Source of the DNA: Arthrobacter sp. cf158
GTDB lineage: Bacteria > Actinomycetota > Actinomycetes > Actinomycetales > Micrococcaceae
Assembly: GCF_900106835.1 (NCBI RefSeq)
Contig: NZ_FNNR01000004.1
Location: 1 to 64,000 of the forward strand
DNA length: 64,000 nt
Direction: 5' to 3'
In this document: positions 18,857 through 26,709 of the stretch, one piece after another
Position numbering within the stretch: the first letter of the stretch is position 1
Layout of the letters: each line of letters starts with the position of its first letter
Notes under the pieces: model-generated
What the model saw: only the letters and a program-made list of their open reading frames with translations
What the model was told of the DNA's origin: nothing
Database searches by the model: none
Program-made: the position numbers and the translations under genes

Positions 18857-20019
18857 AGTTCCAGGTCCTGGATATCATCCCGCACCTGAAGAACCCGGTC
18901 ACGGGGGAGATCGTCTCCACCGCTGACCGGCTGAACCAGGTAGTGGAGACAGCAAAGAGGTCCGAGGAACTCGGCTTGGACAGTTTCTCCGTGGGCGAGC
19001 GTCACGCAGGCGAGTTCGTCTCGTCATCGCCCACGACGGTCCTTGCCGCGATTGCCGCCGTCACCCACCGCATCCGCCTGCAGACCGGCGTCACCGTGCT
19101 CTCCGTCCTGGACCCGGTGCGGGTGGCCGAGGATTACGCCACCATCGACCAACTGAGCCGTGGCCGCTTGGAACTGGTGATCGGCAAGGGCAACGAAGTC
19201 CTGCAGTACCCGCTTTTTGGCCTGTCCCTGGATGACCAATGGGATCTGCTCGCGGAAAAGTACGCACTGCTGCGGACGTTGTGGCGCAAGGAAAGCGTCA
19301 CTTGGTCCGGTCGCTTCCGGCCCGCGCTCACCGAACCGACCACGACGACGCCGCGCCCCTTCGCGGGGTCGCCGCGGATTTGGCACGGCTCGGCTACAAC
19401 CCTGACGTCCGCTGCGCTCGCCGCCAAGTGGGGTGATCCGCTGTTCACGGCCAACGCCATCCAGCCGCGTGAAAACTACAAGGTCCTGATCGACCACTAC
19501 CGCGAAGAATACGAGCGTCATGGGCATGATCCGCGTCACCAGTACCTGGGCTCGGGCAGCGGGGCCGGTGGGGTGTTCATCGCGGACACCACTCAGGAAG
19601 CCATCCGCCAGTACGGTCCGGTCTATGAAGGTCTGACGGCCAACCGCAACGTCCCCGGCAACAACTCGCCATTCCGGGACATCCAGCACGCCGTAGCCGA
19701 GGGCCCGGCCCTGGTAGGCAGCCCTGAGCAGGTGATCGACAAGATCCTCAGCTACCACTCGCTGTACAACCACGATCTCCAGTCGATCTCCTTGCCCACC
19801 ACTCTGCCCTTCGAGCAGCAGCTCGAGATCCTGGAACGCTTCGCGCTGGAGGTCATCCCGGCCGTACGGGCCTCGGCGCCCACCACGCTGTGGGAAGCCG
19901 GGGATCCTTTTGCGGGCCGCCCCGAATCCGCCGGTGCCACCGAGCCGGACGCAGCAGCAGCAGTCACCGCAGACCACGCCTTGAACAGGAGCGACACCGC
20001 ACATGTCTACGCACACTGA
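18853..20019 (+). CDS. LLM class flavin-dependent oxidoreductase (first in operon)
   Basis: 388 residues of the bacterial luciferase-like monooxygenase family. GLDSFSVGERHAGEFVSSSPTTVLAAIAAVT and RVAEDYATIDQLSRGRLELVIGKG are characteristic. Such enzymes use FMNH2 and O2, often to oxidise or cleave sulfur compounds. The start codon overlaps the binding-protein stop (ATGA) and its 3' end overlaps the DUF1684 start by 17 bp, so all are translated from one message. An FMN reductase is not encoded in the operon and must come from elsewhere. Confidence 0.9.
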   Translation: MKFQVLDIIPHLKNPVTGEIVSTADRLNQVVETAKRSEELGLDSFSVGERHAGEFVSSSPTTVLAAIAAVTHRIRLQTGVTVLSVLDPVRVAEDYATIDQLSRGRLELVIGKGNEVLQYPLFGLSLDDQWDLLAEKYALLRTLWRKESVTWSGRFRPALTEPTTTTPRPFAGSPRIWHGSATTLTSAALAAKWGDPLFTANAIQPRENYKVLIDHYREEYERHGHDPRHQYLGSGSGAGGVFIADTTQEAIRQYGPVYEGLTANRNVPGNNSPFRDIQHAVAEGPALVGSPEQVIDKILSYHSLYNHDLQSISLPTTLPFEQQLEILERFALEVIPAVRASAPTTLWEAGDPFAGRPESAGATEPDAAAAVTADHALNRSDTAHVYAH

Positions 20020-20830
20020 AACAGCACTCGAATCCTTTGACGAAGAATGGCGGGAGTGGCATGCCGCGCATGAGCGCCACCGTGCCCACCCGCATGGCTT
20101 CCTCGCCGTCACCCACCTGCACTGGCTCAGCAGCGAAGCAACCCGGCTGGAAGGCGCGCCGGGCACCTGGAGCGCGGAGGACGACGTCGTACGTGTTGTC
20201 CTGGAGCCCGGCGAAAGCCTGCAGCAGGACGGAGTGGAACTGAGCGTCGGAGTGCCGGTTGTGCTGGGGCCGATCGCGGAACGCGGCGGGATCAACCTGG
20301 TGTCCGGCGACACTGTGATCGAAGTTGCCAAGCGCGGCGGCGAATACATCGTGCGGCCGCGGAACCCATCGAATGCCCTCTTGCAGGAGTATCAAGGTAC
20401 GCCGGCCTACACGCCCAACGCTGCCTTTGCCGTTGGAGGGACGTTCGTCCCCTTCGAGGCGCCGCGCCCCACCACGGTGGGTGCCGCCGTTGAAGGCATC
20501 CAGCACGTTTACGAAGCCCCGGGCGAGATCCGGTTCAAGCTCGCAGGCGAGGAGCTGGTGCTGACCGCGTTCAACGGGCACGCGCCGGGCTCGCTCTCCG
20601 TGCTGTTCACCGACCAGACCTCGGGCAAGACCACCTACGCGGCCAACCGTTCGCTGTCCGTGGTGCCCGCCGAAGATGGCTCCGTGCAACTCGACTTCAA
20701 CCGGGCAGTGAACCTGCCCTGCGCGTACACCGACCTCGCGACCTGCCCGCTGCCGCCCGCCGAAAACCGGCTTCCGGTGGCCATCGAGGCCGGCGAAAAG
20801 ACCCCCTACGAACGTCAGGACCAGAAGTGA
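20003..20830 (+). CDS. DUF1684 family protein
   Basis: 275 residues. The family signature is clear in the C-terminal third: LDFNRAVNLPCAYTDLATCPLPPAENRLPVAIEAGEK, together with the N-terminal FDEEWREWHAAHERHRAHPHGFLAVTHLHWL. No signal peptide or membrane segment is seen, so it should be cytosolic. The biochemical role of DUF1684 is unknown to me. Two cysteines and a DFNRA block are the candidate functional residues. Its position between two LLM genes, overlapping both neighbours (17 bp and 4 bp), argues for a role in the same oxidative pathway. Confidence 0.88.
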   Translation: MSTHTETALESFDEEWREWHAAHERHRAHPHGFLAVTHLHWLSSEATRLEGAPGTWSAEDDVVRVVLEPGESLQQDGVELSVGVPVVLGPIAERGGINLVSGDTVIEVAKRGGEYIVRPRNPSNALLQEYQGTPAYTPNAAFAVGGTFVPFEAPRPTTVGAAVEGIQHVYEAPGEIRFKLAGEELVLTAFNGHAPGSLSVLFTDQTSGKTTYAANRSLSVVPAEDGSVQLDFNRAVNLPCAYTDLATCPLPPAENRLPVAIEAGEKTPYERQDQK

Positions 20831-21885
20831 GCACTGTAGCCAAGGCCGGGTTCCTGGCCATTGAACTCGATGGCGCCGGGTATGAGGACCTTGCCCGCGC
20901 TGTCCTCTCCGCCGAGTCCGCTGGTTTCCACGTGGCAACCTTCAAGGACGCGCCGGAAGCGGGCCGGGCCAACGCCCTGCAGCGCGCCGCCTTCGCAGGC
21001 CCCCTAACCCGGACCATCGCCGTCGTGCCGGAGGTGGACACCGTATATACGGAGCCCTTCCACATCTCCACGCAGCTGGCGAGTCTGGACTACGTGTCCG
21101 GCGGGCGTGCCGGGTGGATCGCTACCGCAGCGGTGGCACCCGAGGCTGCCGCCGCCGTCGGACGTTCCTTCGTTGAAGGTGACGCGCTGGCGCAGGAGGC
21201 TGCCGCGTCCATCGAGGTTGGACGCCGGCTGTGGGATTCCTGGGAGGACGACGCCGTGATCCGCGATGTCGCCACCGGCCGCTACATCGACGTCGACAAG
21301 CTGCACTACGCAGACTTTGAAACCCCGGCGGACTTTTCCGGGGCCGGCTATTCGGTGAAAGGCCCGTCCATCATTCCGCGGCCGCTCCAGGGCCAGCTGC
21401 CGGTGTTGGCCCCGGCGTCGCTGGTGGGCGAGGGCCTGGTTCCTGCCGATGCCGTGGACGCCGTCCTGGTCAGCGCGCCGACTCCGGAGCTGCTTGCCGG
21501 GGAGGTTCGTGACGTGCGCGCGCGACTCGGTGCCTCCGTGGCGATTGTTGCGGAGCTCGACGTCGTCCTGGACGCGCGTGGGCAGGCTGCGGCCTCACGT
21601 TCAGTGGCCTTCCAAGGCGACCGTGCGGGATATGTTGGCTCGGCGGCCGGTCTCACCGACCTTCTGGCCTCACTCCTTCAAGAGGCCGACGGCGTCCGTC
21701 TCCACCCAGCCGTTGTGGAAATTGAGCTCGACGAACTGTCACGGCTTGTCCTCCCGGAGCTGAGGCGCCGCGGTTCGCTGCGTGCGCCGATCCAGGACGG
21801 CACGTTCCGCGACGTGCTCGGGCTGGAGCGCCCGGAAAGCCGCTATTCGACGACTGCCGCGGCCAGTGCTGCTGCCGGAAATTAA
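20827..21885 (+). CDS. LLM class flavin-dependent oxidoreductase (second in operon, divergent)
   Basis: 352 residues. It is a shortened, divergent luciferase-like protein: YEDLARAVLSAESAGFHVATFKDAP takes the place of the usual opening, and FHISTQLASLDYVSGGRAGWI matches the LLM barrel motif. Start is GTG (GTGA overlap with the DUF1684 stop). The central region is Ala/Val-rich, and active-site identity cannot be judged. It could be a paralogous subunit paired with one of the other LLM proteins, as in two-component monooxygenases; this is inference. Confidence 0.82.
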   Translation: MSTVAKAGFLAIELDGAGYEDLARAVLSAESAGFHVATFKDAPEAGRANALQRAAFAGPLTRTIAVVPEVDTVYTEPFHISTQLASLDYVSGGRAGWIATAAVAPEAAAAVGRSFVEGDALAQEAAASIEVGRRLWDSWEDDAVIRDVATGRYIDVDKLHYADFETPADFSGAGYSVKGPSIIPRPLQGQLPVLAPASLVGEGLVPADAVDAVLVSAPTPELLAGEVRDVRARLGASVAIVAELDVVLDARGQAAASRSVAFQGDRAGYVGSAAGLTDLLASLLQEADGVRLHPAVVEIELDELSRLVLPELRRRGSLRAPIQDGTFRDVLGLERPESRYSTTAAASAAAGN

Positions 21886-21894
21886 GGGGACCCC

Positions 21895-23247
21895 ATGACA
21901 CAGCACAACCGTGCTATTTTCCAGCCGAGCGGCCAGATCCAGTTCGGCATCTTCTTCCAAGGAGTGAACTCCGGGACCATCTGGAAAGCCCAGGAATCAG
22001 GCTCACAGACGGACTTCGAGTCGTTCCGGCACATCGTCCAGACTGCCGAGCGCGGAAAGTTCGCGGCCTTCTTCCTGGGCGAAGGGCTGCGCCTCCGTGA
22101 ACACCTCGGACGCCCGCATGCCTTGGACGTTGTGGGTAGGCCCGACGCTCAGACCATGCTTGCCGCACTCGCCGCCGTGACCACCAACATCGGCCTGGTG
22201 GCCACGCAGAACACCACCTACAACGATCCCGCAGACCTCGCGCACCGCTTGTCTTCCCTGGACCTGATTTCTGGTGGACGCGCTGCGTGGAACGTGGTGA
22301 CCACGGATAACGCCTGGACGGGAGCCAACTTCCGCCGTGGTGGCTATCTGGACCACGCTGACCGCTACAAGCACGCCGAGGCGTTCGTGGAAACCGCCAA
22401 GCGCATCTGGGACTCCTGGGAGACTCCGTCCGGCCCGGCCCGCCGTGTGGTGCACGAAGGCCAGCACTACACCGTGGACGTCACTCCGCGTTTGCCGCGA
22501 AGCGCCCAGTACCGTCCTGTGCTCTTCCAGGCCGGCGACTCCCCGGAAGGCCGCGACTTCGCAGCCCGGCAGGCAGACGTGATCTTCTCCGCCCACCCCA
22601 AATTCGATAACGCCGTGGAGTTCCGCCGCGACATCGTGGCACGGTCCGTGGCTGCGGGCCGCGGAGCCAATGCCGTCCAGATCATGCCGGCCAGCGAGTT
22701 CATCCTGGCAGCCACTGACCAGGAAGCCCAGGAAAAGAAGGCTTGGGTCCGTAGCCTGCAGATCGGACCGCAGCAGGCCATCGCGTACCTGGAGCAGTTC
22801 TGGGGCCGGGAGCTTTCTTCCTATGACCCGGATGGTCCCTTGCCGGAGATCGACCCCGTGGTGGAGGAAACCTCGGAGACCCGTGGCAGCGGCTTCCATG
22901 GTGCCAAGGCAAGGCAACTTGCCGATCAGTGGCGGGCTGAGGCAAAGGACAAGGGCTTCTCCATCCGCCAGTTTGTCACCTCGAAGACTGCGCGCATCGA
23001 TGCCACCTTCACCGGCTCCTACACCGCGGTGGCGGACCACCTCGCCGAATATGCACGGGTTGGGGCCGTGGACGGGTTCAACATTTCACCGTGGCTCATC
23101 CCCACAGGTCTGGACGACATCGTGAACCACCTGGTGCCCGAACTCCAGGAACGCGGCGTCTACCCGACGGAATACCGTGGGACTACCCTGCGGGAAAACC
23201 TGGGGCTCGAGACGCCGGTGCGGTCCGAAGACCCGGTACAGGTCTGA
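21895..23247 (+). CDS. NtaA/SnaA/DszA-type FMN-dependent monooxygenase
   Basis: 450 residues, the usual length of the NtaA/SnaA/SoxA(DszA) family. Diagnostic blocks are FGIFFQGVNSGTIWK, AERGKFAAFFLGEGL, SSLDLISGGRAAWNVVTTDN and FRRGGYLDHADRYKHAEAFVE. Members cleave C-S or C-N bonds (DszA, nitrilotriacetate and EDTA monooxygenases, and B. subtilis YtnJ acting on N-acetylated S-alkylcysteines). It is the last gene of the operon, 9 bp after the preceding stop, and is followed by a long inverted repeat. The substrate is not readable from sequence. Confidence 0.92.
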   Translation: MTQHNRAIFQPSGQIQFGIFFQGVNSGTIWKAQESGSQTDFESFRHIVQTAERGKFAAFFLGEGLRLREHLGRPHALDVVGRPDAQTMLAALAAVTTNIGLVATQNTTYNDPADLAHRLSSLDLISGGRAAWNVVTTDNAWTGANFRRGGYLDHADRYKHAEAFVETAKRIWDSWETPSGPARRVVHEGQHYTVDVTPRLPRSAQYRPVLFQAGDSPEGRDFAARQADVIFSAHPKFDNAVEFRRDIVARSVAAGRGANAVQIMPASEFILAATDQEAQEKKAWVRSLQIGPQQAIAYLEQFWGRELSSYDPDGPLPEIDPVVEETSETRGSGFHGAKARQLADQWRAEAKDKGFSIRQFVTSKTARIDATFTGSYTAVADHLAEYARVGAVDGFNISPWLIPTGLDDIVNHLVPELQERGVYPTEYRGTTLRENLGLETPVRSEDPVQV

Positions 23248-23264
23248 TGACTCGGCTGATTAAT

Positions 23265-23350
23265 TTTGCTGGATCATTCCTGCGCCGCTTGGCTGGGACC
23301 CCGGAATTCCGTAGTTCTACGTTCCAGCGGCGCGGAATGATCCAGCAGAA
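23265..23350. repeat. long imperfect inverted repeat after the LLM operon
   Basis: A 25-base arm at 23264-23288 pairs with 23327-23350 with one bulged base and one mismatch; the 38-base interior can fold further (GCTGGGA with TTCCAGC). It sits between the convergent ends of the LLM operon and the FG-GAP gene. It may serve as a bidirectional terminator, but it is longer than most and has no T-run, so a small palindromic repeat element is an alternative. Confidence 0.75.
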
Positions 23351-23436
23351 TGACACGCCGGACACCACGGACGCTGCCCGCGGCACCATCAATCTCCAGC
23401 TGACGGTGTGGGGTCAGGCGCTTTAGCCCCCGGAGG

Positions 23437-24633
23437 CTAGAGAAGTTGGCGGAAGACGTTCCAGCCACTGCCCACGGGTCCGTAGGGACCCCAAAGGACA
23501 GCCGTGGACGCGCCTGAGGAGTAGGTGACCAGGTCACCGTTGCCGTTGATCGCGGCGAGGTCGTTGTACCTCGAGTGGCTGAAACTTCCCAAGCCGGCGA
23601 TCTCGGAAAAGACGCCCCAGCCGCTGCTGATCATGGAAGACGGTTGCCATCCGCCTGTGCCATTGGCCGGGTAGAGGAAGAGGCGGCCGCTGCTGTCACG
23701 GGCGTAGATCTCCACGGGTCCGTCGCCATTGATGTCACCTGCGGTGATGAGCTTGTCCATGACCTGCCAGCCTTGGCCGATCTTGGTGGGGGAGAGCCAC
23801 CCCCCGTTGCCGTCGCCGGGATAAAGGTAAAGATCTCCGGCTGCATTCCGCGCCAGGACGTCGTTCATGCCGTCACCGTTGAAGTCCCCAGGGCCCACGA
23901 TGGAGTCAAAGACGTTCCAGCCTTGGCCTACCTGTTCCCTGGCGAGCCACCCGCCGTCACCGTCACCCGGGTAAAGGAAGAGCCGGCCTGCGGAGTCCCG
24001 GGCCAGGAGATCGTTGAAGCCATCGCCGTCAAAATCGCCGGGGGAGAAAACGATGTCAAAGATGTTCCATCCCTGCCCAACCTGTACGGGTTCGTCCCAT
24101 TCGCCCCGGTACGTTGGGCATGCGCCCTCACAACCGCCCTTGATATAGGTGTAAGTCCGGGGGTAGAGGATGAGCCGGCCATCGGCCGTGCGGCCCAGCG
24201 GTTCGAAGTTTCCCCGGCCCGTCCAGCCCATGGCCCTGCTGGAGGCTTTGATGGGCTTCGTTTCAGCGCTCAACTGGGTGCCGGTGGGGCACCCTGGTTC
24301 GCCGGGGGTGAGCGGGTGGACCCTCATCGAGATGCGGCTGCCCTGGTCCTCGGCCAGGACCCGCAGGGTATCCCCTTGCCGTTCCTCCGGGAGGGGCACA
24401 CCGTCGCGCAACCACTCCAGGGTAATGGCGTCGCCGCTGCCGTCAGGGTTCCGGCAACCAAAATAGTCATAGTTGTATTGACGACGCATTTCGGCACCAA
24501 CATAAGGAACGCCGTCGATGACTGGCGTCGGCTGGGACGCCGCGGAGACTGGCCCTGGACCCACCAGACTGGCCGACAGGGCCACAGCTGCAATAGTTGC
24601 GAGCTTTAGAGCGCGCGCTCGGAATGTCCCCAT
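23437..24633 (-). CDS. secreted FG-GAP/VCBS-repeat protein
   Basis: 398 residues. A Sec signal peptide (LKLATIAAVALSASLVGPGPVSAA) is followed by an Ig-like region with VPYVGAEMRR and C-containing loops, then about five repeats of ~48 residues. The repeats share PGDFDGDGFNDLLARDSAGRLFLYPGDGDGGW, with Ca2+-binding-like DxDGDGxxD loops, and VGQGWNVFD. This is a seven-bladed-propeller-type fold typical of extracellular adhesive or enzyme-associated modules. No catalytic domain is present. It stands alone and converges on the LLM operon. Ribosome site GGGGGGAAAC precedes ATG 24633. Confidence 0.88.
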   Translation of the reverse strand: MGTFRARALKLATIAAVALSASLVGPGPVSAASQPTPVIDGVPYVGAEMRRQYNYDYFGCRNPDGSGDAITLEWLRDGVPLPEERQGDTLRVLAEDQGSRISMRVHPLTPGEPGCPTGTQLSAETKPIKASSRAMGWTGRGNFEPLGRTADGRLILYPRTYTYIKGGCEGACPTYRGEWDEPVQVGQGWNIFDIVFSPGDFDGDGFNDLLARDSAGRLFLYPGDGDGGWLAREQVGQGWNVFDSIVGPGDFNGDGMNDVLARNAAGDLYLYPGDGNGGWLSPTKIGQGWQVMDKLITAGDINGDGPVEIYARDSSGRLFLYPANGTGGWQPSSMISSGWGVFSEIAGLGSFSHSRYNDLAAINGNGDLVTYSSGASTAVLWGPYGPVGSGWNVFRQLL

Positions 24634-24707
24634 TTTGTTTCCCCCCGGAAGCCGGCACTCATGGTGCGTAGGTTTGTGCTGAGATTACCGTACTTCCGGA
24701 AGCGCGG

Positions 24708-25148
24708 TCAGGGGTGTCCGGGGGCCACCATGAAGACATCGATCGGGTCCTCGGATTCCAGCTCAAAGCCGTGACGCTCATAAAGGCCGCGGGCCGGGCT
24801 TCCTTGCAGCACGTCCAGACGGAACGGGCGTTCGTCCGCTGATGCCTCCATGATGTGCCGAAGCACCGCCCCGCCCAACCCTTTGCCTTGGTGCGCCGGA
24901 GCCACATAGAAATGTTCAATCCACTGGCTGTCCGGCTCGGGACGGAGCGCGATCACACCGGCGTCCACACCGTCGGAATGGATGATGTACGTGTGCTCGG
25001 GCTGGAAGCCGTTCAGGAAGCGCTCGCGGACTCTAACAGGATCGTAACGCTGCAACCGCTCCAGGTCAGGGCGCATCACCACGGCGCGCAATTCGGCGAT
25101 CCATGCAGCGTCAGTAGCCACGGAGGGGCGGAGGACGAAATCAGGCAT
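24708..25148 (-). CDS. GNAT family N-acetyltransferase
   Basis: 146 residues. Core motif HFYVAPAHQGKGLGGAVLRHIME (Q-x-x-G-x-G/A loop) and LDVLQGSPARGLYERHGFELES are diagnostic. The N-terminus reads FVLRPSVATDAAWIAELRAVVMRPDLERL. Substrate unknown. It is on the same strand as the FG-GAP and sigma factor genes but separated by 74 bp and ~80 bp, with a hairpin on the sigma side. Confidence 0.87.
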   Translation of the reverse strand: MPDFVLRPSVATDAAWIAELRAVVMRPDLERLQRYDPVRVRERFLNGFQPEHTYIIHSDGVDAGVIALRPEPDSQWIEHFYVAPAHQGKGLGGAVLRHIMEASADERPFRLDVLQGSPARGLYERHGFELESEDPIDVFMVAPGHP

Positions 25149-25200
25149 GCCACCAGCCTATGGGGTCCTGGGCTGGAATCCTGGGGTTCGCTGGTACTCC

Positions 25201-25227
25201 CTCAGGGCCGCAGCAAGCGGCCCTGAG
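25201..25227 (-). terminator. hairpin at the 3' end of the sigma factor gene
   Basis: Perfect 11-bp stem (25201-25211 with 25217-25227) around a 5-base loop, immediately after the annotated sigma-factor stop at 25228. No T-run follows on the reverse strand. If the gene were read in the alternative frame, its stop (25202-25204) would lie within this stem. Confidence 0.6.
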
Positions 25228-26058
25228 TCATGATGGTGTAGTGGATGACGAGGGTGGCGAGCTCTTGCGAGGCCGCAGCGAAGGCTTTGGCTGTGACCAG
25301 CGAGCTGGCCGCATAGGCGATTGAACATCGATGAGATCCAGCAACCGGGCGGTGCACCGCGTGCACTTCTCAAGGTGGAGCCGGACCCTTTCCCGGGATC
25401 GCTTGCGGAGTCCTTTGCGTGCGTAGGCACCCAGCTGGCTTGAATACTCGCGGCAATCAGCGCTTACAGACTCGCTGACATGTTGCTGGAGGTACACCTG
25501 CCTCAGACGCTCTCTGGCGCGCAGTGCCAGCGATGAGACACCGTTGGCACTAAGCCCGAGCATCTTCGAGGCGGCAGCTGGTTTCATGCCTTCAATGTCC
25601 ACATACCAGAGAACTGCCCGCCAGCGTTCAGGGAGGGCTTTGAATGCCTGGGCCACAGCAGCGGACTCGAACCTGGTCATGACGGGATCATGATGGACAT
25701 CCGGTGAGTCCAAGACAAAGGGATCATCCGTTGGCCGGGTCCGCGATCCGGAACGATTGACCTTATGGGCGATGCGCCGGACAGTTGTGAGCAAGTAGGC
25801 ACGGAAGCACGTGTCCGGGCCCTTGCCGGCAGCCAGCGATTCGAACACCGAGGCAAAGGCGTCCGCGACGACGTCGTCCACGTCAGCAGAGTTGTCTGTT
25901 TGCTCTTCAGCGACGTGACGGGCCATGCTCCGATGACGTTCGAAGAGTGTCTCGAAAGCGGCTTTATCGCCTGAACGCACACGCTCCACCCGGCCCGCGT
26001 CGCTGTCGTCCAGAGCCACGGGCCAGCCGGATCCAGTGCCACGCGGTGTTGAGCCCAC
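25228..26058 (-). CDS. sigma-70 family RNA polymerase sigma factor with C-terminal zinc-finger-like motif
   Basis: 276 residues as read. Sigma region 2 is VRSGDKAAFETLFERHRSMARHVAEE and region 4 is FKALPERWRAVLWYVDIEGMKPAAASKMLGLSANGVSSLALRARERLRQ. The C-terminal extension has an HxxxCxxC-type motif (HLEKCTRCTARLLDL) like that of zinc-binding anti-sigma domains. The last ~30 residues (from about 25325) are Pro/Ser-rich with lower third-position GC, while the -1 register (offset +2) reads a plausible Ala/Leu-rich tail ending at 25202, so a frameshift near the 3' end is likely. GTG 26058 has GGGGG upstream; an internal start is possible. It is divergent from tatA across 371 bp. Confidence 0.82.
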   Translation of the reverse strand: MGSTPRGTGSGWPVALDDSDAGRVERVRSGDKAAFETLFERHRSMARHVAEEQTDNSADVDDVVADAFASVFESLAAGKGPDTCFRAYLLTTVRRIAHKVNRSGSRTRPTDDPFVLDSPDVHHDPVMTRFESAAVAQAFKALPERWRAVLWYVDIEGMKPAAASKMLGLSANGVSSLALRARERLRQVYLQQHVSESVSADCREYSSQLGAYARKGLRKRSRERVRLHLEKCTRCTARLLDLIDVQSPMRPARWSQPKPSLRPRKSSPPSSSTTPS

Positions 26059-26429
26059 ATCGGCCCCCGATTTCGGACACGGCTCTTCCCACGGGTAAAC
26101 CGGACTGAGAATGTGCCGTGTTTACGGGGCCACGCTGCTGTAGCCCCCGCGCGGTCGCCATATCCAGGGTTCGCGCTCCACACACAGCGTAAGAGCAAGC
26201 TGCCCATAGCCGGATGGGGAACGTAGCTCATTTGGTGCCCTGACCCAGCAACCGCGACATGCCCAGTGGATCGACGACGTCGGCGCCACTTTCGGCCCTG
26301 GCACCTTCAGGGACGCGTCGGCCACTTTTCTTGGGAGGAGCGTCTCCAGCAGGCGCCCGCCAAAAAATGAGACACGAATCAGGTCTCAAGCGCACTTTGT
26401 AGATGTATCCATAGAGAAAGGGCTCCCAC
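26059..26429. other. 371-bp divergent intergenic region between sigma factor and tatA
   Basis: No credible gene is seen; short open frames here are poor in coding signal. A GTAAAC/GTTTAC inverted pair at 26095-26100 and 26120-26125 lies just upstream of the sigma factor start and could be a regulator or ECF promoter element. This is only a weak suggestion. Confidence 0.5.
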
Positions 26430-26684
26430 ATGAAGCTCGAAGGCTGGCACATCCTCATCATCATCGTCCTGGCACTGTTGCTCTTTGCGGCGCCGAAGCT
26501 GCCCATCTTGGCGCGCAGCCTTGGGCAATCGATGCGGATCCTCAGGTCCGACGTCCGGACGATGAAGGGTGAGGTCGCTGACACCACAGCCGAGGGATCC
26601 CCGCCTGAGCCTGAGTCTGAGCCCGAGTCGGTGGTGGGTCCGAAGCCCTCCGCGTCGCACAGTTCAACCGCAGACCGCGTCTAG
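26430..26684 (+). CDS. tatA: twin-arginine translocase TatA/TatE family subunit
   Basis: 84 residues. One N-terminal transmembrane helix (WHILIIIVLALLLFAAPKLP) is followed by the amphipathic helix (ILARSLGQSMRILRSDVRTMKGE), the canonical TatA layout, and an acidic Pro/Glu/Ser-rich tail. TatA forms the export pore for folded proteins. It precedes tatC by 25 bp. Because actinobacteria usually encode tatAC elsewhere, near proteasome accessory genes, this is probably an additional copy (inference). Confidence 0.92.
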   Translation: MKLEGWHILIIIVLALLLFAAPKLPILARSLGQSMRILRSDVRTMKGEVADTTAEGSPPEPESEPESVVGPKPSASHSSTADRV

Positions 26685-26709
26685 AGAAGTGACAGAAACC
26701 AATCGCGGC

